Source: Candidatus Heimdallarchaeota archaeon
Lineage (GTDB): Archaea; Asgardarchaeota; Heimdallarchaeia; Heimdallarchaeales; Kariarchaeaceae
Assembly: GCA_015522385.1 (NCBI GenBank)
Contig: WAMJ01000173.1
Span: 1-64,000 of the forward strand
Reading direction: 5' to 3'
Length of the DNA stretch: 64,000 bases
Shown here: in pieces, positions 9,083-17,527 of the stretch
How positions within the stretch are numbered: the first letter of the stretch is position 1
How the letters are laid out: the number at the start of each line of letters is the position of its first letter
The notes under the pieces: generated by a model
Databases searched by the model: none
Told to the model about the DNA's origin: nothing
Seen by the model: the letters and a program-made list of their open reading frames with translations, nothing else
Position numbers and translations under genes: made by a program

Positions 9083-9097
9083 TACAATGGGGAAGAC

Positions 9098-10111
9098 ATG
9101 AAATCTATCAGCCTCCGATCCTATCTTATCCTTACGGTATTTCTCCTATCTGGTCTTCCGTGGGCGGTCAATTCTCAGGTTCTGTTCTCGGTAGAGACAA
9201 TGGATACCCAGATCTCCCTTGAGGATGATGGTATTCTCTGGACTACTACTCTCACCTTGACCCCGAATCAAGATGTCTCCTCAAATTTTGACCTTGTCTT
9301 TCCCCTCATACTAGATGGGGTCTCCACTTTCATAAATGCCACCCCCGTTCCCACTCGTGTTGTTAGTGGAGATGGGAAGACCACAATCACGATCACACCG
9401 ATCAAAATCATAGAGAAGGTTGCCGAGATCAGGATAGATGCGAATTTGCTAGCTGATACCAGCTCCACTGAGGACGGTACGCAACTCTTCAGATATGTTA
9501 TTGGCCTCAATTACGCGGTTTCTTCGGTCAATGTATCCATAACTCTGCCCAAATTCAGTTCGGTTGTCTCAGACGGAAATCAGCTCAATGTCTTTCCTTC
9601 CGATTACGAGATTTCGACCGATGGTCAGAGAACCACTGTTTCGTGGTTGGATGTCTTCCTTCCAGAGAGTTCGATCAGGACTGTGATTGTCGAGTACGAA
9701 GTTCCCGCTTTAACAAGTACGGACAGTCCCTCAAATTCCTCTCTCGACTTCATCCTCGGATTTGTCCTCGGTATCGGTCTGCTCATTTTTGGTCTAACAA
9801 TCTGGCTTCTGTACACTCGAACTCCACCACGAAAGCTCATATCCCTTCTCTCGATGAGTGACGACGAGGGGGTGAAGATCAAGACTGTAGTACGTCCTAT
9901 TATTCTCAAACCTCACCAGCGATCTATTCTGGAGATTCTTGGAGAGAACGACAATGGGATCACACAGAACGATCTCGTCTTGCTCCTCGGTTTGAGCAAG
10001 AGCAGGGTAAGCCAGCACCTCAAGGAACTTGAAGAGCTAGATATCATCGTGAAGGAGAAGGTGGGAAGGCAGAACATGATTTACCTCAATACCGAAATAG
10101 AACTCGACTAG
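9098..10111 (+). CDS. Membrane-tethered winged-helix regulator with extracytoplasmic domain
   Basis: 337 residues. Signal/anchor at ~8-25, then an extracytoplasmic beta-rich domain to ~215. A membrane helix follows at ~217-239 ('DFILGFVLGIGLLIFGLTIW'), then a cytoplasmic winged helix-turn-helix at ~270-335 ('ITQNDLVLLLGLSKSRVSQH', then 'LKELEELDIIVKEKVGR'). This layout is widespread in archaea, where the outer domain is thought to sense the envelope and the inner domain binds DNA. It lies 15 bases after the surface-protein gene, with GGGGAAG before the ATG. The probable role is sensing the state of the surface layer made by its neighbours and controlling their transcription (inference). Confidence 0.82.
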   Translation: MKSISLRSYLILTVFLLSGLPWAVNSQVLFSVETMDTQISLEDDGILWTTTLTLTPNQDVSSNFDLVFPLILDGVSTFINATPVPTRVVSGDGKTTITITPIKIIEKVAEIRIDANLLADTSSTEDGTQLFRYVIGLNYAVSSVNVSITLPKFSSVVSDGNQLNVFPSDYEISTDGQRTTVSWLDVFLPESSIRTVIVEYEVPALTSTDSPSNSSLDFILGFVLGIGLLIFGLTIWLLYTRTPPRKLISLLSMSDDEGVKIKTVVRPIILKPHQRSILEILGENDNGITQNDLVLLLGLSKSRVSQHLKELEELDIIVKEKVGRQNMIYLNTEIELD

Positions 10112-10337
10112 ACGGAATCCATTGTGTGCGATAATTAGTGGACAATGTCTATATTTACAGACCACTCTTGCCCTTTTACATTCAGCAGGACTGAATGTTA
10201 CATAGACGTCTCTGGTAGTCAACCGAATTCACCAGACATGATTTTGGATCTCGATCAATTAAGATTCTCTGTTTCTTCTATATCAGTGCATTGCACCTAG
10301 GTCGTGATGTTGATAAGTAAGGAATTCTACATACGTT

Positions 10338-12089
10338 GTGGAAGAGTCAAATAACAAAATCAAAAGTGGAGGTGAACTTGTCGCCGATGTCCTCGTGGCG
10401 AATGGTATCGACCATGTATTCACTCTCTGCGGTGGACACATCTCCCCTATTCTCGTATCGAGCAAGGCCTTGGGAATCAAGGTGGTTGACGTCAGGCACG
10501 AGGCAAATGCTGCCTTCGCTGCGGATGCGTACGCAAGACTTACCGGCAGACCTGGAATATGCGCCGTCACAGCTGGTCCCGGTATCACCAATACTATTAC
10601 TGCTGTGACCAACGCCAGACTTGCAGAGAGTCCACTTGTCATTCTCGGGGGTGCTACCGCTACAGTCCTGAGGGGGCGAGGTGCACTCCAAGATATCGAC
10701 CAGATCGCTTTGATACGCAGCAATGTGAAGTTTGCCACCAAAGTCACCTCGGTGAAGGATGTGGTTCCCAAATTGCAGAAGGCTATCTCCGTTGCAGTTT
10801 CCGGAGTGCAGGGACCTGTTTTCGTTGAGCTTCCTCTCGATGTACTCTATCCCAAGGACATCGTCAAACCTCTGTATGGTGTGAAGGAGAAACACGAGGT
10901 CAAATCCACGAATGACTGGATATTCAATAGCTACCTCAAGTGGAGACTGAATAAACTGTTCAGACCGAACAAGACGAGCATTAGACCGGTGAGTGCCAGC
11001 TATCCGAAGGTTAAACCCTCGTCACAGATCGTGAATCTCGTTCGAGAGAGCAAGAGACCAGTTCTCGTTGTCGGAAGCCAGGCGCTGCATGATGTCTCTG
11101 TTGTAAAAGATCTGGCTGATTCAATAAAGAAGCTTGGTATTCCTACTTATCTGTCTGGAATGGCAAGAGGCCTCCTTGGTAAGGGGAGTGAGATCCAGAT
11201 GAGGCACAAGAGGAGGAAGGCTCTTCGGGAGGCCGACCTTGTGATACTCTGTGGTGTTCCTATGGATTTCCGCCTCGACTACGGTTGGCAGTTCGGGAGG
11301 AAGACGGAGGTGGTAAACCTCAACCTCGATCCTAAGCAATTGAAACTAAACACCATGCTCAAACCTGTGCGGCATAGGCTTCTCACATCTCCATCGCACT
11401 ACGTTATTGCTCTACAACAGGCAGTCGGTAGCCACTCATCCCCTGAGTGGATGAGTAGTCTTCGAAACCGTGACGACCTAAGAAATGAGGAAATTACCAA
11501 GCTCTCAGAGGAAGAACCTGAGAAGTACCTCAATCCATTATATGTAGTGAGGGTAATCGAGGAACACCTCGATGAAGACAGCATGATCATTGGTGATGGT
11601 GGTGACTTTCTTGGCTCTGCCTCTTACGTACTCAGCCCGAGAAAGCCCCTCTCATGGCTCGATCCTGGTGCATTCGGTACATTGGGGCCAGGGGCAGGCT
11701 TCGCGATGGCCTCCAAGCTTATCCGACCAGATAGTGAAGTTTGGATCATCTATGGGGATGGATCTGCAGGCTATAGTTTGATGGAGATTGACACTATGGT
11801 TCGCCATGGGCTCCCCGTGATCATCGTCATAGGTAATGATGGTGCGTGGGCCCAGATTGCTAGAGAGCAGGTCGAATTCTTTGACGATGCAGTGGCCACC
11901 GAGTTAGGGCATGCTAACTACGAGATGATTGCAGGAGCATTCGGTGCAGAGGGTATCAAGGTGGAGACTAAGGAAGAACTGGAACCCGCAGTCAAGAGGG
12001 CAAAGTCCATCGCAAGGGGTGGTAAACCTGTAATACTCAATGTTCTGCTGGGTAAATCTGATTTCAGAAAAGGGTCGATATCTGTCTAG
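10338..12089 (+). CDS. ThDP-dependent 2-hydroxyacyl-CoA lyase / acetolactate-synthase-like protein (ILVBL/HACL2 type)
   Basis: 583 residues with the three parts of ThDP enzymes: N-terminal PYR domain (catalytic Glu55 in 'DVRHEANAAFAADAYARL'), central domain, and C-terminal PP domain with the GDG...N diphosphate motif ('YGDGSAGYSLMEIDTMVRHG' near 473, then 'VIIVIGND'). Several stretches match what I remember of human ILVBL/HACL2: 'FTLCGGHISPILV', 'AVTAGPGITNTITAVTNA', 'IAREQVEFF' and the C-terminus 'GKSDFRKGSISV'. That suggests cleavage or formation of 2-hydroxyacyl-CoA (formyl-CoA release) rather than branched-chain amino acid synthesis, and no ilvN-like small subunit is nearby. A true acetolactate synthase or oxalyl-CoA decarboxylase remains possible. 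GTG at 10338 has a TATA-like GATAAGTA about 24 bases upstream. Confidence 0.85.
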   Translation: MEESNNKIKSGGELVADVLVANGIDHVFTLCGGHISPILVSSKALGIKVVDVRHEANAAFAADAYARLTGRPGICAVTAGPGITNTITAVTNARLAESPLVILGGATATVLRGRGALQDIDQIALIRSNVKFATKVTSVKDVVPKLQKAISVAVSGVQGPVFVELPLDVLYPKDIVKPLYGVKEKHEVKSTNDWIFNSYLKWRLNKLFRPNKTSIRPVSASYPKVKPSSQIVNLVRESKRPVLVVGSQALHDVSVVKDLADSIKKLGIPTYLSGMARGLLGKGSEIQMRHKRRKALREADLVILCGVPMDFRLDYGWQFGRKTEVVNLNLDPKQLKLNTMLKPVRHRLLTSPSHYVIALQQAVGSHSSPEWMSSLRNRDDLRNEEITKLSEEEPEKYLNPLYVVRVIEEHLDEDSMIIGDGGDFLGSASYVLSPRKPLSWLDPGAFGTLGPGAGFAMASKLIRPDSEVWIIYGDGSAGYSLMEIDTMVRHGLPVIIVIGNDGAWAQIAREQVEFFDDAVATELGHANYEMIAGAFGAEGIKVETKEELEPAVKRAKSIARGGKPVILNVLLGKSDFRKGSISV

Positions 12090-12677
12090 GCAATTCATTA
12101 GAGGGCTAATTAGTATCGTCTGCGATAGATAAATTCCTGTCCACGACTCGGTAATTGCGTATAGCTTGGCTTATGCGCAAAATATTACCTCGGTAATTAT
12201 CTCGCTGGAATTAGGATATATCATACTCTTGGCTGCTCTACTCTGAAATTCATACCCAAATTTATTCGAAGAGGATTAGGGTCATATTTACGCGTGAATA
12301 TGTCTGGTGGATGGAAGGAATCTTCTACTCAAACTGAAGATCTGCTCTATTCTAGAATTAGCTTTCAGACACTTTCCACTTACTTCTGTGCATAATCTAT
12401 TCTTTATTACCTATAGATCTATGAGTTATCCTTCACCACTTCATTTTGTCTTATTTTATGGTTATAGATCTCCTTCTCAGAAAAATTGTGACCTGTGTGA
12501 TCTTCAAAGTTCCTCTACTGTATAAACTCAAATAAAGTGTTATTCAATAAACAATGTAATTACTTCACACCAAGAAATATTGTGATATCTGAACCAATTG
12601 CTAGGCACTATGTCATTCCTCGTGTCTTGGTCATGTTTTCCCCAAAGGTATAATATACTCAACACATATAGTCATAT
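12090..12677. other. AT-rich intergenic region, no gene recognised
   Basis: 588 bases between two rightward genes. The octamer CGGTAATT occurs twice near 12150-12200. A 72-codon open frame at 12307-12525 has no convincing start context and a Ser/Phe/Tyr-rich composition of AT-rich noncoding DNA. TATA-like TATAATATAC at about 12648-12657 belongs to the next gene. I see no tRNA T-loop or strong hairpin. Confidence 0.6.
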
Positions 12678-13880
12678 GTGGAACAATTCCCTACACTCGT
12701 TCTCCTCGTTGGTGAGAACAACCTCCCTAATGTTATGGCAGTCTTGACGTTCCTAGATAATGGGGGTACTATCTACTTTGTGCACAGCAAGGAGACAAGT
12801 AAGCACGCGGACATCCTCCCACAGATCATTGAGGATCTGCGACCAGGGATTGTAGGGGAGTGCCACTCTATCGAGATAGACCTTAACCACTTAGAGGACT
12901 CTTCCAATATTCTCTCGAAGGGGTTACGGCAGTTGACTGGAAAAGTATGTTTCAGCTACACTGGTGGAACCAAATCGATGGTAGTGTATACACTTCTGGA
13001 ACTACAGAGACCGAATATAGACATGACACTTATCTACCTCTACGCTGGTACGAATACCTTTATCATTGATCACAAGTATGTAGTTAGAAGGTACAGACCA
13101 AGGATCTATTTCGATCTTGCAACACTGCTGAAATTGCATTTTCTCTCTGATTGCCCATACTCCTTCTCCACAGAGCTGTTTCTTCCTCAGACTGCTCTGA
13201 AGATACTTAGGCTTTATTTGGAGAGGGGAAACTCATACTACAATTTCAAACAAAGGTATCTCAAGGATCTAAAGAAGGGTATGTATGATCCTGCCTCTTT
13301 TGAGCTCCCTATAGATCGGACTAAAGTAGGTTCCGAAATCAAGGACCCTCTGATCAAGGATCTTGGGCAAACTTTTGGAGTTTCCCTTCCGTTCAGTCAT
13401 ATCTCACGCATAAAAGGTAGAGACTTCGAGTTCATCTCAAGGTGGTTTGATGGTAGCTGGTTGGAAGAGGTCGTGTTCATGGTTCTCCAGAAGAACAAGG
13501 ACAACCTTGGTATCAAAGAGTTGGGCTACAACCTCACCGTCCGTCCCCCCAATAAGGTGAGATTTGAGCTAGATGTGTTCTGTATTGTGGATTCCATGTT
13601 CTTCGGTATTTCCTGCACCTCCAACACAGGGCATCGAAAGCTGAACAAAGACAAGCTTTTCGAAGTGGCAAAGCGCACATCCCAAATCGCAGGTGCAGAA
13701 GCCCGTTTCGCACTCATCACCCTGTTCCCAGAACCCGAATCCATCAGAAAGGAACTTAGTGCCGGACATTCAGTGTTTAGGGAGAAGTTCCTCGTCCTTG
13801 GAATGAAGGATATTCCATTTCTGGAGAAGAAATTAGTTGGCTGGATCGATCAGAATGTCGCTAATCAAGAAGTTTCCTAA
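12678..13880 (+). CDS. CARF-domain protein with C-terminal PD-(D/E)xK-like nuclease domain (Card1/Can2-like, orphan)
   Basis: 400 residues. Residues 1-145 look like a CARF domain of the DUF1887/Card1 type: 'LVLLVGENNLPNVMAVL', then 'IYFVHSKETSKHADIL' and 'CFSYTGGTKSMVVYTLLEL', the last being the classical T-G-G-T-K ligand loop. Residues ~150-250 may be a helical/winged linker. Residues ~258-350 fit the nuclease core: 'WLEEVVFMVL', 'FELDVF' (Asp299), 'GISCTSNTG', then 'KLNKDKLFEVAKRTSQIAGA'. The usual E-x-K is S-C-T here, so catalysis may be lost or use the nearby Lys residues; I recall SCT-type variants in this family. Known relatives are activated by cyclic oligoadenylate from type III CRISPR, but no cas gene is in the window. 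GTG start with TATA 25 bases upstream. Confidence 0.72.
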   Translation: MEQFPTLVLLVGENNLPNVMAVLTFLDNGGTIYFVHSKETSKHADILPQIIEDLRPGIVGECHSIEIDLNHLEDSSNILSKGLRQLTGKVCFSYTGGTKSMVVYTLLELQRPNIDMTLIYLYAGTNTFIIDHKYVVRRYRPRIYFDLATLLKLHFLSDCPYSFSTELFLPQTALKILRLYLERGNSYYNFKQRYLKDLKKGMYDPASFELPIDRTKVGSEIKDPLIKDLGQTFGVSLPFSHISRIKGRDFEFISRWFDGSWLEEVVFMVLQKNKDNLGIKELGYNLTVRPPNKVRFELDVFCIVDSMFFGISCTSNTGHRKLNKDKLFEVAKRTSQIAGAEARFALITLFPEPESIRKELSAGHSVFREKFLVLGMKDIPFLEKKLVGWIDQNVANQEVS

Positions 13881-16248
13881 TTGTCTTATTCAGATCCTCA
13901 AATGTGAATGGCTTACCCAAGAAGGCTGTTTTTTCCTCGTAGAGGTACTTGTGACTATCTTTCGAAAAGCCACTACAGACTATGATCGGTATCTCTAGAT
14001 TATTCTTTCTTAGTCTCTTGAACACCTCATGACCGGTCATTCGGGGCATTATAATGTCCAGAAGGAGGAGATCAATTTTTTCTCGCTCCATGATCTCGAG
14101 GCAGTTCATACCGTCCTCTGCGAAAACAACATCTGCCGAGAGTAGCTCGAAGAACTTCCCGAACAGAATACGATTCTCTTCCTCATCGTCACAGATCAGA
14201 ACTTTCATGCCAGTTAAATCAGGATTTTTCTTTTTCCCTTCATAGACGAAGTCCCCTTTCTCACTTGGTGTTGGTTGGTATTTTGGCATGTAGATCGTGA
14301 TGCTCGTCCCTCTTCCCTGTTCTGACTGTAGACGAATCCCTCCTCCCATAGACTTCACGATGCCCAACACACTCGGTAATCCCAGTCCTCTCCCTGTAAA
14401 TTTAGTGGTGAAGAACGGATCGAATATCTTTTCGATCGTATCCTCTGCTATCCCTTCACCGTTATCGATCACCTCCATGCAGACGTATTCTCCTGGATTG
14501 ATCGTGTAAGGAGTTATAGTCTTTGTGTCTCTTTCTGTCAAATGTACGCATTTTGTCCTGATACATATGGATCCACTCTCCTCCTTGATGGCCTCCGTTG
14601 CGTTGGTGACTAGATTCAGGAGGATCTGCGAGAGTTGCCCGCTGCTGGCCATGACCATTGGGTTCTCTGGGCACAGGTCGTAGGTCAGTTCGATACTCTG
14701 GAGTGAGGCAAGGCGGATCATGTTTTTGTTCATCTCCACAATATCATTTAGTGAGAGTACAGAACGTTCGACAGATTTGTTCCCTGTATATTCCAAGAGT
14801 TGTGATATGAGTTCCGATGCCTTATTCGTCACCTGTATTATGGTCTGAACCGTCTCTCTCTGCTCCTTATCCTCCAAGCTACTCTCAAGTAAGCTTGCAT
14901 TACCCGAGATGACTGTGAGATAGTTGTTGAAGTCGTGTGCAATACCTGAAGCCATTGTTCCTAGAGATTCCTCCTTCTGCATCCTAAAGATCGTCTCCCT
15001 CGCCTCGACAATCTCAGACATGTCGCGGATTATACCCTGATAGCCTACGATCTCTTGGTTCTCATTGAAGAGAGCAGAGGATGACTCAAGACAATAGAGC
15101 AACTTCCCACTCTTGTGGATTATCTGGACTTGTGCATCCTTTACCACCCCTTTCTCATTGATAATTGTGGTAAATCTATCCCTGAACTTGGGGTCACTGT
15201 ATAGAACTCGGACATCAATATCGAGGAGCTCATCCTTTGTGTAACCAAGTAGATTCTGCATCGCCTCATTCACCTCGATGAATCTACCCTCAACTGTTGA
15301 GATGTAGATTGCATCGAACGACTTCTCGAAGAGCATTCTGAACTTTCTCTCGTTTTCCACAAGTTTTCTCTGAGTTTCAACCCTCTCCGAAATGTCCCTT
15401 ACGACCACGAGATTAGCATCCTCTCCCTCGAATTTCAGTTGAAGAGCAACAGTCTCAACGAAGACAATACTGCCATCATTCCTGATGAATCTCTCTGTTG
15501 CCAGTGGTTGAGGGATTCCCTGTTGGGCCTTCTTTATCCTCTCTATCACCAAATGATGATCTTCAGGATGGACAAATCTGAGAATGTTCTTCCCAAGGAG
15601 TTCATCCTCATGTTCCACCTTCATCAACTTCCTACCTGCGGGATTTATATAGATCAGTATCCCATTTCTGTGAATTGCTATCGTATCCGGAATGAGCTCA
15701 AGAATCGTTCTGTACCTGCTTTCACTGCTTCTTAATTCCTCAACCAGAGTGAGCTTCTCGATAGAACTAAGAATGATTTGACCTGCTATTTGGCATATAC
15801 TGATTTCCTGTGTAGCCCACAGTCTGTGTTCCCGGACTGAATCCAATCCGATGAAACCTAGTCTCTTGTCATTGATGACAATTGGTATGAGGAGTATTGA
15901 TTTAATCCTCTCATTTCTAAACTCTTCTTTCTCTGTGGAGGCATCCTCTGGTAGTTTCTCTATATCTTGAACGTTGATGATCTCTCCGTTGGCCATCTTC
16001 CTGTCAATCCATGAGAATGCAGACTTTGGAATATTCTGTAATCCATTGATAAATGAAGTTATCCCCTCTCTCACCCACTCATTTGTGTTTGACATATACT
16101 CTCCGTGGTACTGGAAGATGTAACTCCTGTCCACCTTAAAATATTTCCCAAGGACTGCCAAGGCAGAGTCTATCTTGGCCTTGATTGGTTCATCGAAAAG
16201 ATTGATGAACTCATTTGAAATGATATCGAGAGGTGAGATGTCATCCAT
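13861..16248 (-). CDS. Hybrid sensor histidine kinase (GAF-PAS-PAS-HisKA-HATPase-REC)
   Basis: 795 residues, no membrane segment, so cytoplasmic. GAF domain ~15-165 ('ILLIPIVINDKRLGFIGLDS'), PAS ~175-290 and PAS ~300-415. The phospho-acceptor box 'GTMASGIAHDFNNYLTVISG' contains His438. The ATPase domain has N ('LLNLVTNATEAI'), G1 ('VIDNGEGI'), F ('IFDPFFTTK') and G2 ('GRGLGLPSV') boxes. The C-terminal receiver ~680-795 has acidic DDEE and phospho-acceptor Asp731 in 'LLLLDIIMP', plus Lys779 in 'LGKP'. All catalytic residues are present. No output-domain partner is adjacent, so its target is unknown. The gene converges with the CARF gene, overlapping it by 20 bases. Confidence 0.93.
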   Translation of the reverse strand: MDDISPLDIISNEFINLFDEPIKAKIDSALAVLGKYFKVDRSYIFQYHGEYMSNTNEWVREGITSFINGLQNIPKSAFSWIDRKMANGEIINVQDIEKLPEDASTEKEEFRNERIKSILLIPIVINDKRLGFIGLDSVREHRLWATQEISICQIAGQIILSSIEKLTLVEELRSSESRYRTILELIPDTIAIHRNGILIYINPAGRKLMKVEHEDELLGKNILRFVHPEDHHLVIERIKKAQQGIPQPLATERFIRNDGSIVFVETVALQLKFEGEDANLVVVRDISERVETQRKLVENERKFRMLFEKSFDAIYISTVEGRFIEVNEAMQNLLGYTKDELLDIDVRVLYSDPKFRDRFTTIINEKGVVKDAQVQIIHKSGKLLYCLESSSALFNENQEIVGYQGIIRDMSEIVEARETIFRMQKEESLGTMASGIAHDFNNYLTVISGNASLLESSLEDKEQRETVQTIIQVTNKASELISQLLEYTGNKSVERSVLSLNDIVEMNKNMIRLASLQSIELTYDLCPENPMVMASSGQLSQILLNLVTNATEAIKEESGSICIRTKCVHLTERDTKTITPYTINPGEYVCMEVIDNGEGIAEDTIEKIFDPFFTTKFTGRGLGLPSVLGIVKSMGGGIRLQSEQGRGTSITIYMPKYQPTPSEKGDFVYEGKKKNPDLTGMKVLICDDEEENRILFGKFFELLSADVVFAEDGMNCLEIMEREKIDLLLLDIIMPRMTGHEVFKRLRKNNLEIPIIVCSGFSKDSHKYLYEEKTAFLGKPFTFEDLNKTIRKLLD

Positions 16249-16624
16249 AGAACAGCTCTTCTATTCATACAGTTCTAGAATTCATAAATCTAGCTGTCCC
16301 TTATCGGATATTATCAGGTCACCTGATAGATGCCGAGTCCCTGATAAATAAGTAAAATTGAGTGGGGGGAGGGTAGTCTGGCCGAAGCCAGACAAATTGT
16401 AATTGGATTTTGAGTATTAAAACCTGTGTAATATGGACAAATGTTGTTATAAAATATTATGTGGAATTTATCATTAATCATATACCTGCTCTCGGATATA
16501 CCGGTGGAAGTATCTAACAATAGTTGGATCATTTTCCATCAATGTAAGAAATATTATTTTTATTTTTGGAATAGCTGTAGAGGTTTTCTAAATCATTAAA
16601 TACTTGGGAACAGGTGGATATTCC
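16249..16624. other. Divergent intergenic region with a perfect short hairpin
   Basis: About 375 bases between the histidine kinase and the next rightward gene. It holds a perfect 7-base-pair stem GTCTGGC/GCCAGAC with CGAA loop at 16376-16393, preceded by a G-rich run (TGGGGGGAGGG), and otherwise AT-rich sequence. A 72-codon open frame on the minus strand (16314-16532) crosses the hairpin and is not convincing. The TATA-like CATTAAAT near 16594-16601 belongs to the downstream gene. Confidence 0.5.
16376..16393 (+). other. Perfect stem-loop between divergent genes (possible small RNA element)
   Basis: GTCTGGC-CGAA-GCCAGAC, 7 perfect base pairs with a tetraloop. It lies between two divergent promoters, so it is unlikely to be a terminator for either gene. 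It may be part of a small RNA or a protein-binding palindrome (inference). Confidence 0.45.
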
Positions 16625-17527
16625 GTGTTTGAGAAATCCATGATCGGACGAGACTTCGAATACTGGCAATATTCCAATTTACTTGATATTAGCCTCACCG
16701 AGTACTTTGTTCTCCTTGAACTCTACGGAAATTCTTCCCCCACACCTCGAAAATTAATCATGGATCTGCTCATTAAGAAGTTCAATGACCCTAACACAAT
16801 CCATCCTTCCTCTTATTATAAGCGTCTGGAGCGTTTGGAAAAGAAGGGACTAGTAACATATGTCGATACCTCATCCCGGAGGAATCAAACAATTGCGATC
16901 ACAGATTTTGGAAGGAAATTCCTCAGGCAAATGTTCGTATTTTCGATCCTGTCCCTTGTGGATCTGGACAGCACTACTCCTGAATTGATCCCTCTAGTTA
17001 TGAAACGCCTGAAGAAGCATCATTTCAATAAGTTACTTGTGATTAATATGGAAGTAGGGATCACGCCTAACTCCATAAATCTGCTAACTAACCTTTCAGA
17101 ACAGACCTTCCTCCTCACAACTGAGTGGGAATACGACCTCTATATCAAGGGCGGTTTGGACAAGAGCATCGCAAGAACAGACCTCTTGGACGGACGTATT
17201 CGTGAGGCAAATGATACATACGACGGGGTCATTATCATCGGCTACGACTGTGATTTTGGGAGTTTCGAGAAGCAGTTTGATGACCTATTTCACGAGGGTC
17301 TTAGGGTTCTTCAAGAGGGTGCACCGTTTCTTGTCGTGACGAATCAAGAGATTGAAGATAGTGAGAATATCGTGATGTCAACCATCAAAAATGTACTCTT
17401 GAAGAGCTATGCAATTGGGAATGAGACCCCTCAATCCGTAGAAGAAAAATTGGAAAGTTACAAGCTCAAAGACATAGGGAGCATCACGCACCTCGGCGTA
17501 ATTGTCGCATGGGGCTACAAGCCTTAG
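16625..17527 (+). CDS. Winged-helix protein with C-terminal Rossmann/methyltransferase-like domain
   Basis: 300 residues from GTG at 16625, chosen because TATA-like CATTAAAT sits about 27 bases upstream; TTG at 16604 is in frame but too close to it. Residues ~15-110 form a winged helix ('LTEYFVLLELYGN', 'YYKRLERLEKKGLVTYVDTS', 'FGRKFLRQMF'), PadR/MarR-like. Residues ~125-290 alternate strands and helices ('FNKLLVINMEVG', 'YDGVIIIGYDCDFG', 'GLRVLQEGAPFLVVTNQE'), resembling a SAM-methyltransferase fold, but I see no clear glycine-rich SAM loop, so activity is doubtful. It may use the domain for ligand sensing. It converges with the MMPL exporter, the last 4 bases overlapping. Confidence 0.65.
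   Translation: MFEKSMIGRDFEYWQYSNLLDISLTEYFVLLELYGNSSPTPRKLIMDLLIKKFNDPNTIHPSSYYKRLERLEKKGLVTYVDTSSRRNQTIAITDFGRKFLRQMFVFSILSLVDLDSTTPELIPLVMKRLKKHHFNKLLVINMEVGITPNSINLLTNLSEQTFLLTTEWEYDLYIKGGLDKSIARTDLLDGRIREANDTYDGVIIIGYDCDFGSFEKQFDDLFHEGLRVLQEGAPFLVVTNQEIEDSENIVMSTIKNVLLKSYAIGNETPQSVEEKLESYKLKDIGSITHLGVIVAWGYKP

Noticed and set aside
12307..12525. 72-codon open frame in the 12.1-12.7 kb gap
   Set aside because: AT-rich composition, no start context, no protein-like pattern.
16314..16532. 72-codon minus-strand frame between divergent genes
   Set aside because: It crosses the hairpin and the promoter area and has no protein-like pattern.
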